From positions 1 through 19,693 of the forward strand of contig JAEOTJ010000446.1 of assembly GCA_016839905.1 (NCBI GenBank): DNA of 19,693 bases, in the 5' to 3' direction. This DNA is from Promethearchaeota archaeon. Its GTDB lineage: Archaea > Asgardarchaeota > Lokiarchaeia > Sigynarchaeales > SOKP01. Positions 15,148 to 19,693 of this stretch are shown here, piece after piece; positions within the stretch are counted from its first letter, which is position 1, and each line of letters starts with the position of its first letter. The notes below the pieces were generated by a model. The model saw only the letters and a program-made list of their open reading frames with translations. It was not told the DNA's origin and searched no databases. Made by a program: the position numbers and the translations under genes.

Positions 15148-16645
15148 GCTGTTTCTTAATAATTATATTAATATTTTCTAAGAAATCTTCGATTTTTTCA
15201 ACTTTTACTTTAGTACCTGCTGCAGGGGGATGCCCACCTCCTAAAGCATCTATGCCGGTTAGTTCACAGGCTTCTCTAATTGCTTCTGAAAGATTGATTC
15301 CTTTTTCTACAATCTTTTTATGAGCCCTTCCAGATATTTTGTAGACTCCCTCATCTTCTCTTAATGCTAATCCAAAAAGAGGCTTCGTCAAATCAATGCG
15401 GTTTGTTTTATTAAAAATTAACATTGAGGATATTGTTCCAATTATATTTTCTTGAACTTTATCTTCTCCGTAAAAATATTGTATGTTTTTTAAATGCTGC
15501 ATCTTATCATTTTCATAAATCCAAGATAACGCCTCAGAAAGTGATTTTTTATAATTAACCAAGGCTTCTTTTGCTTGTTGATAAGCATCCTTTCTATCTC
15601 CCATGGCTATAGCAATTCCTAAAGATGCATTATTAGTTCTACCACAAGCATTGAGGATATATGCATATTCCTTAGTATCGTAAAGTTCCATGTATTCACC
15701 TTCTTTTTCCAATACATATCTATTAGCTATTAATTTTTTAATTATTTCGTTTGGCTCAATATTAAGTTTAATAGATGCATATTCTATAATGGCAGTAGAG
15801 ATTTTTTGCTTTTCATCGTTAGTTAAATTATTTAAACTTTTTATCTTCCCTTCAGAATTCTCCATTAGAATTCCCAAAGTTTGAAGAAATATTAACGTTT
15901 TATTTACATCACTTGTTAATCCTGGTAATATTATATCTGTAGAATAAGCAATTGCTACATTTAAAGGTTTATTTGGTGAGAAATTTAAGTCATTTACGAC
16001 ATTAATATGCCCTGATTTTTCAGCATCCTCTAAAATTAAAGAATTTAGACCAATAAAGGAATTATTCGGACCTTGATTTTGAATATCTCCAGTCCCTCCG
16101 ACTAATGCTATTGGTGATAAATCAACATTTCTCTCGTTTAAGCACTTTGCGAAATAATAACATATACCTGCTCCAGAAACTTCAATACTTCCATCAATAC
16201 CATAAAAATAAGGATTAATATGCCATGGTGTGGTTTTTTCATGAAGTTCTTCTATTTTTTTAAGATCTTCCTTATTATCAACACCCTGAGGTATATGATG
16301 ATCTAATATTAGAAATGGCGACAACTTCCCATTAAATGTCAATTGTTTTTGAAGTTCTATGTATTGCCCACTGCCAAAATCAGAAAAAATCATTAAATTA
16401 TTTAATTCTCCGATTTTTTTAGCAATTTTTTCAATTTCTTCTTTTTCTAATTGTCTTAGTACCGAAATTTGGAAAGGGATATTAGCTCTATATAAAGCTT
16501 TTCCGAGAATTGCACCTGAAGTTAAACCATCTGCATCTATATGAGTATAAATATGAATAGATGAATTTGTTTTTTTTATATTTTCAAAAAAGAATGTCTT
16601 AGATCTTTCAAGATCAGCATTTAGTTGTTCTAATTTTTTTATCAT
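15134..16645 (-). CDS. RecJ-like DHH/DHHA1 phosphoesterase (503 aa)
   Basis: The DHH superfamily includes archaeal RecJ/GAN proteins, which are 5'-3' single-strand nucleases, some associated with the GINS/CMG replication helicase, along with nanoRNases and other phosphoesterases. Seen here are THIDADG (34-40, metal aspartates D37 and D39), FSDFGSG (87-93, D89), the name-giving DHH at 115-117 (ILDHHIPQ), VGGTGDIQNQG (motif IV region), and the C-terminal DHHA1 signature GGGHPPAAG (469-477). The length and order match archaeal RecJ-like proteins, and all catalytic motifs look intact. The ATG at 16645 is the first codon after an A/T-rich spacer. The gene diverges from mch and converges on the beta-CASP gene. 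Substrate (DNA or RNA) cannot be decided from sequence. Confidence 0.9.
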   Translation of the reverse strand: MIKKLEQLNADLERSKTFFFENIKKTNSSIHIYTHIDADGLTSGAILGKALYRANIPFQISVLRQLEKEEIEKIAKKIGELNNLMIFSDFGSGQYIELQKQLTFNGKLSPFLILDHHIPQGVDNKEDLKKIEELHEKTTPWHINPYFYGIDGSIEVSGAGICYYFAKCLNERNVDLSPIALVGGTGDIQNQGPNNSFIGLNSLILEDAEKSGHINVVNDLNFSPNKPLNVAIAYSTDIILPGLTSDVNKTLIFLQTLGILMENSEGKIKSLNNLTNDEKQKISTAIIEYASIKLNIEPNEIIKKLIANRYVLEKEGEYMELYDTKEYAYILNACGRTNNASLGIAIAMGDRKDAYQQAKEALVNYKKSLSEALSWIYENDKMQHLKNIQYFYGEDKVQENIIGTISSMLIFNKTNRIDLTKPLFGLALREDEGVYKISGRAHKKIVEKGINLSEAIREACELTGIDALGGGHPPAAGTKVKVEKIEDFLENINIIIKKQLNLN

Positions 16646-16740
16646 TTTAATTTTTTTTAAACAATTTTTAATATTATGTATTATAACATATCAAAATAAT
16701 AATAAATAGTCAATTAAAAATTAAATTTTAAGTGAATAAA
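16646..16740. promoter_or_regulatory. Divergent promoter region between the RecJ-like gene and mch
   Basis: Ninety-five A/T-rich bases separate the two starts. AAGTGA (16730-16735) lies five bases before the mch ATG at 16741 and is a weak ribosome site. TATA-like strings occur in both orientations and are not resolvable by eye. Confidence 0.4.
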
Positions 16741-17730
16741 ATGTTTAAAATTAATGAATTGGCATTAAAAATCGTTGAAAACCTTATAACTAATAAAGAA
16801 CTTTATGGAGTTAATGTAATAAAACTTAATTCGGGAGCTACAGTCTTAGATATGACAAATGCATCTTGGATTGGTGGAAAACTAATTGGTGAAATCTGCA
16901 TGGGCGGTTTGGGGTCTGTTGAGTTTTCTAATTATGATTTAGATGGACATTATATACCTGCGGTAAATGTATATACATCTGAGCCTATTACTTCTTGTTT
17001 AGCATCTCAATTGGCAGGATGGAGTGTAAAACTCAAAAAAGAAGTAGAAAAGGATGGTAAAATGAAGAAAAAAGTCATTTTTCAATCATTAGGCTCTGGA
17101 CCGGCTCGAGCTAAAGCAAAAGGTGAAAAGATTTTTGAAGAATTAGACTATACAGATGAATCAGATTGTGCCGTTATAGTTTTTGAAACACGTAAAATGC
17201 CAGATGAAGAAGTAATGGCGATAGTTACTGAAAAATGTAAAGTGGATGATAGTAAAACCTATGCAGTATGCGCTCCTACAGCTTGCTTATCCGGATCAAT
17301 TCAAGTTGCAGCAAGAATCGTAGAAACTGGAATTCATAAATTACATGAGATTCATTTTCCATTAGAGGTGATAAAAAATGGTTATGGAACTACAACAATA
17401 GCTCCTATTGCTAAAGATGATTTTGCTGCAATGGGTACTACCAATGATTCCATTATCGCAGCGGGTATGACTTTTTACATTATTGACGTTGATAAAGAAA
17501 AAGAAGTAGAATTGTTTGAACTCCTTAAAAAAGCTCCCGCTAATCAATCCTCTAGTTATGGAAAACCTTTCAATGATATATTCAAAGAGGCCAATTATGA
17601 TTTTTATAAAATTGACCCTGGTTTATTTGCTCCAGCAATATATACAGTAAATAATATTAAAACGGGAAAGTCAATTACAGTAGGAGTAAAAAATCACGAT
17701 TTATTGAAGCTATCTTATAAATTAAATTAA
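16741..17730 (+). CDS. mch: Methenyl-tetrahydromethanopterin cyclohydrolase (329 aa)
   Basis: Mch interconverts 5-formyl-H4MPT and methenyl-H4MPT, the step between Ftr and Mtd, both encoded in this window. Family stretches seen are NASWIGGKLIGEICMGGLGSV, PAVNVYTSEPITSCLASQLAGW, QSLGSGPARAKA, CAVIVFETRKMPDEEV, CAPTACLSGSIQVAARIVETG, GYGTTTIAPIAKDDFAAMG.TND and PSSYGKPF-like SSSYGKPFNDIF. The length is close to the usual 315-325. I choose ATG at 16741 because of the weak AAGTGA site just before it; an in-frame GTG at 16732 would add three residues. The gene is monocistronic by orientation and ends in a hairpin plus T-run. It is separated from ftr/mtd by nucleotide-salvage and nuclease genes, so this is a loose cluster rather than an operon. 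Confidence 0.95.
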   Translation: MFKINELALKIVENLITNKELYGVNVIKLNSGATVLDMTNASWIGGKLIGEICMGGLGSVEFSNYDLDGHYIPAVNVYTSEPITSCLASQLAGWSVKLKKEVEKDGKMKKKVIFQSLGSGPARAKAKGEKIFEELDYTDESDCAVIVFETRKMPDEEVMAIVTEKCKVDDSKTYAVCAPTACLSGSIQVAARIVETGIHKLHEIHFPLEVIKNGYGTTTIAPIAKDDFAAMGTTNDSIIAAGMTFYIIDVDKEKEVELFELLKKAPANQSSSYGKPFNDIFKEANYDFYKIDPGLFAPAIYTVNNIKTGKSITVGVKNHDLLKLSYKLN

Positions 17731-17731
17731 A

Positions 17732-17758
17732 AAGAGATTTCTCTTCTTTTTTTTTTTT
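17732..17758 (+). terminator. Hairpin plus T-run terminator after mch
   Basis: AAGAGA (17732-17737) pairs with TCTCTT (17740-17745) across two bases, followed by C and a run of twelve T. It starts two bases after the mch stop. This is the clearest terminator-like structure in the window. Confidence 0.6.
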
Positions 17759-17791
17759 AATCATTTTAAACATTTAAAAGAAAATGAGGAT

Positions 17792-19021
17792 TTAAATATT
17801 TGTAAGCTCTTCTTGGTATTTAATAATTTCTGAAATAGAAATCTTGTCATCAAATATTATTTTTTGAGATAGTCCTAAATATGCACATGCTAGCTTAGCA
17901 GATGCTATAATCTCAGCTTTAAGAAGAGAAACTTCAAAAGTTCCTTCAGGTTTCTGAATTTTCTTACTTAATTCAGTGAGATTCTCAAATAAAGATCTCT
18001 TTTGTTTCTCTATCTCTAAAATTTCTGTTTCTATTGTTTTTAACTGTTTTGAATTCTCCTCTGTAGGGTATTGTTGCTGTTTTTTTCTTAGATTTTTTCT
18101 TTGATATTCAAGCTTAGATAATTCTTCTCCTAATTTAAATCTGCGACTTTTTTCTGCTTGATATTGCCTTTGATATTCATTTTGATATTGGGATGCTCTT
18201 TCAGTTTTCAATTTATTAAGTAAAGAAGCCATCTTATCTGCTGCTATGAATGGTAATTTATTATTTACTACTAAGTTTTTGATATTTTTATTATCATAAA
18301 AATTCAATTTTTCATATTTTGATTGTAAATAGTTTTGTAAATTCTCTGGATTTTTTTCACATTCTATTTCTGTCCAATCATGAATTGCCAATTTTCTCCT
18401 AAAAAAGATTAATTCCCAATCTATTTCAAGTTCCTTCATTAATTTAAATAGTTTATCATCATCAGGTACTTTTGATTCAATAATAATATATAATTGAAGC
18501 CCATAATATTTATGCTCCTGTTGAAGAAAAAAGCCTCTTTGTTGCATTGAAGCTAAAATCTTTACTTTTATTGAGGTAATATTATCAGAGAGTTTCTTTT
18601 TTTCACAATCTAAATAAATTACATTTCCTTGTTCAGTAATATATTCACAATCTAAGAATCCTAATATACTATCCTTATTATCATTATAAAAATCTACTAA
18701 TCCATTAAGCGTCGGCTTTACACCATATTTAATTAAATCTCCTTCTTCAATTGTAACATAATCATTCTTACTTCCTCCAATAGCCAATTTAATGGATTTT
18801 AAATCTAAATCATTTTTGAATATATTTTTAATAGAGTTATTTATAGGAAATACTTCTTCTTCAAGAATCTTTAAATCTGCCATTGATGATTCATAAGGCT
18901 CTGGATCATTTAATAATTTATTCAAAATAGGTGCTTCAGATGCATCAACCTCAACTTCATAGTTCTTTGAAAGGTCCTTTCTTATAACATAATTAGTTTT
19001 GCTTCCCTTAATATCATACAT
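17792..19021 (-). CDS. Unknown cytosolic protein with C-terminal coiled coil (409 aa)
   Basis: I do not recognise this protein. It has no membrane segment or signal. The N-terminal part (1-125) contains two GSK-centred stretches, GSKTNYVIRKD (6-16) and GGSKNDYVTIEEGDL (82-96), which may be diverged repeats of one small beta unit. Residues about 125-215 look alpha/beta (YITEQGNVIYLDCEKKK; YYGLQLYIIIESKVPDD), with possible nuclease- or adaptor-like character but no assignable catalytic set. Residues about 265-355 form a long charged coiled coil rich in Gln, Lys and Glu (YQNEYQRQYQAEKSRRF), followed by a short helical end. The listed start ATG (19021) has no Shine-Dalgarno. The frame stays open for 33 more codons upstream but has no ATG, GTG or TTG there. 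Context gives no hint of function. Confidence 0.6.
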   Translation of the reverse strand: MYDIKGSKTNYVIRKDLSKNYEVEVDASEAPILNKLLNDPEPYESSMADLKILEEEVFPINNSIKNIFKNDLDLKSIKLAIGGSKNDYVTIEEGDLIKYGVKPTLNGLVDFYNDNKDSILGFLDCEYITEQGNVIYLDCEKKKLSDNITSIKVKILASMQQRGFFLQQEHKYYGLQLYIIIESKVPDDDKLFKLMKELEIDWELIFFRRKLAIHDWTEIECEKNPENLQNYLQSKYEKLNFYDNKNIKNLVVNNKLPFIAADKMASLLNKLKTERASQYQNEYQRQYQAEKSRRFKLGEELSKLEYQRKNLRKKQQQYPTEENSKQLKTIETEILEIEKQKRSLFENLTELSKKIQKPEGTFEVSLLKAEIIASAKLACAYLGLSQKIIFDDKISISEIIKYQEELTNI

Positions 19022-19301
19022 TGAAAGAGTTGTATTTTCATTAATAACTGCTCGAAATTTTTCATAAGATTTACTTTTTGTACTATCTAATCTTCTTCTT
19101 TTTTCCTTATGAATTATATATCAACTAATTATGTTTTTTTTTTTCTTGCTATATGTTTAATTAAATAATTGAGTCTTAAATTTTTATGCCTAAAAAATCT
19201 TAAATAACAAATGATAAAAAAAACATCAAAAATAAGCTTATTTAACTATATATCTTCTTTAAAATATAGGAACTAATTATTCAATTTTTTTATTTTGCAC
19301 T
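19022..19301. other. Intergenic stretch with upstream extension of the 409-residue frame
   Basis: From 19022 to 19120 the minus-strand frame of the coiled-coil gene remains open and reads like protein (KEKRRRLDSTKSKSYEKFRA). A TGA at 19121-19123 closes it, and no standard start lies inside. The remainder to 19301 is A/T-rich with T-runs and no recognisable element. Confidence 0.4.
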
Positions 19302-19481
19302 TTATTCTGATTGTTCATCAAGAAAAAATTGGTCCCCTTTTCTAATATAAACTAATTGTGAATCAAATGTATTTTTAACAGTATATTTATCTCCTTGAAC
19401 TTCTAATAATTCAATTGAATAAGGTAATCTTCTTGAATTCAAAATCCCATTAGTAATTTTCTTCTCTTCTTCAGGGGTCAT
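19302..19481 (-). CDS. Small hypothetical protein (59 aa)
   Basis: The product begins MTPEEEKKITNGILNSRRLP and ends YIRKGDQFFLDEQSE. It is soluble and acidic at both ends, with a central beta-like stretch (YSIELLEVQGDKYTVKNTF). It could be a small OB- or SH3-like beta fold, which is a guess from strand pattern only. The start is ATG at 19481: AAGGTG (19488-19493) lies six bases before it, the same spacing as for the two 66-residue genes. An in-frame GTG at 19490 overlaps that ribosome site and is unlikely to be used. The ATG overlaps the stop of a 33-codon ORF (ATGA), which suggests translational coupling. Function is unknown. Confidence 0.6.
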   Translation of the reverse strand: MTPEEEKKITNGILNSRRLPYSIELLEVQGDKYTVKNTFDSQLVYIRKGDQFFLDEQSE

Positions 19482-19579
19482 ACTATGCACCTTTTCTTAC
19501 TACTTTTAATTATTAAAGAATCCAAAAAAATTTTATGATTTAATTGAAGATTTAAATAAAATTCTAATTTTTTTGGCAT
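19478..19579 (-). CDS. Possible 33-residue leader ORF overlapping the next gene by four bases
   Basis: ATG at 19579 opens MPKKLEFYLNLQLNHKIFLD, continuing to TGA at 19480-19478, which overlaps the ATG of the 59-residue gene. AAGGTG lies only three bases before this ATG. The reading is short and lysine/leucine/asparagine-rich, so chance is possible. The ribosome site and the ATGA overlap are the evidence in favour. Confidence 0.3.
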   Translation of the reverse strand: MPKKLEFYLNLQLNHKIFLDSLIIKSSKKRCIV

Positions 19580-19582
19580 TAA

Positions 19583-19595
19583 CACCTTTTAGGTG
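19583..19595 (-). promoter_or_regulatory. Short hairpin covering the leader ORF's ribosome site
   Basis: On the minus strand CACCT and AGGTG are separated by three A. The second arm contains the AAGGTG site of the 33-codon ORF, so the hairpin could hide it. The stem is only five pairs. Confidence 0.35.
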
Positions 19596-19693
19596 ATAAC
19601 CCATTTTTTTTTCTTTTACTTATTTTGTAAAAATTTAGATTTATATCATATAAACTCTTAGAATTATCATTTTTTTCTCCCACAAGCTATCAG

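Noticed and set aside
9179..17730. Methanogen as the host because of ftr, mtd and mch
   Set aside because: These enzymes also serve the Wood-Ljungdahl methyl branch in non-methanogens. No mcr or mtr gene is in the window, and the Rag-like GTPase favours an Asgard archaeon.

Overview
The window looks like a piece of an AT-rich Asgard archaeal chromosome, probably Lokiarchaeia-like; this placement is inference. It rests on a Rag/Gtr-type small GTPase with a C-terminal roadblock-like region, three tetrahydromethanopterin C1 enzymes (Ftr, Mch, Mtd), an archaeal/eukaryotic-type glycyl-tRNA synthetase, a beta-CASP nuclease and a DHH/DHHA1 RecJ-like protein, sequon-rich surface proteins, and Shine-Dalgarno sites of the form AAGGTG(A). 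No rRNA, tRNA, CRISPR array or transposase was seen.

Layout. Bases 1-577: the 3' end of a polyprenyl/dolichyl-phosphate GlcNAc-1-phosphotransferase-like gene, then a YdjC/ChbG deacetylase cut short after 107 codons. Bases 544-1568: two tandem copies of a unit of about 460-475 bp, each carrying a small two-helix membrane protein on the minus strand. Bases 1567-2427: an unrecognised multi-spanning membrane protein (minus). Bases 2598-4085: glyS. Bases 4240-9137: two overlapping genes for large membrane-anchored surface proteins with dozens of N-glycosylation sequons. Bases 9179-11105: ftr and mtd, divergently transcribed. Bases 11218-12201 (minus): a Rag-like GTPase interrupted by one in-frame TAG. 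Bases 12403-13738: apt and an MTA phosphorylase gene. Bases 13809-16645: a beta-CASP ribonuclease facing a RecJ-like DHH protein. Bases 16741-17730: mch. Bases 17792-19021 (minus): an unknown coiled-coil protein. Bases 19302-19579 (minus): a 59-codon gene and a possible 33-codon leader ORF.

How the genes fit together. Ftr, Mch and Mtd catalyse three consecutive steps of the H4MPT branch of the Wood-Ljungdahl pathway (formyl-methanofuran to methylene-H4MPT). MTA phosphorylase yields adenine, which Apt converts to AMP. The phosphotransferase fragment and the sequon-dense proteins both point to N-glycosylation at the cell surface. The beta-CASP and DHH proteins are nucleic-acid enzymes.

The most interesting locus is the GTPase. 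Walker A lies before, and the WDAGGQ, NKID and C-terminal regions lie after, a single TAG in the same frame. A perfect 8-bp inverted repeat starts at the G of that TAG, and none of the 18 annotated genes uses TAG as its terminator. Amber (for example pyrrolysine) readthrough, a fresh nonsense mutation/insertion and an assembly error all remain possible. The tandem duplication is also notable: its non-coding flanks are better conserved than its coding part.
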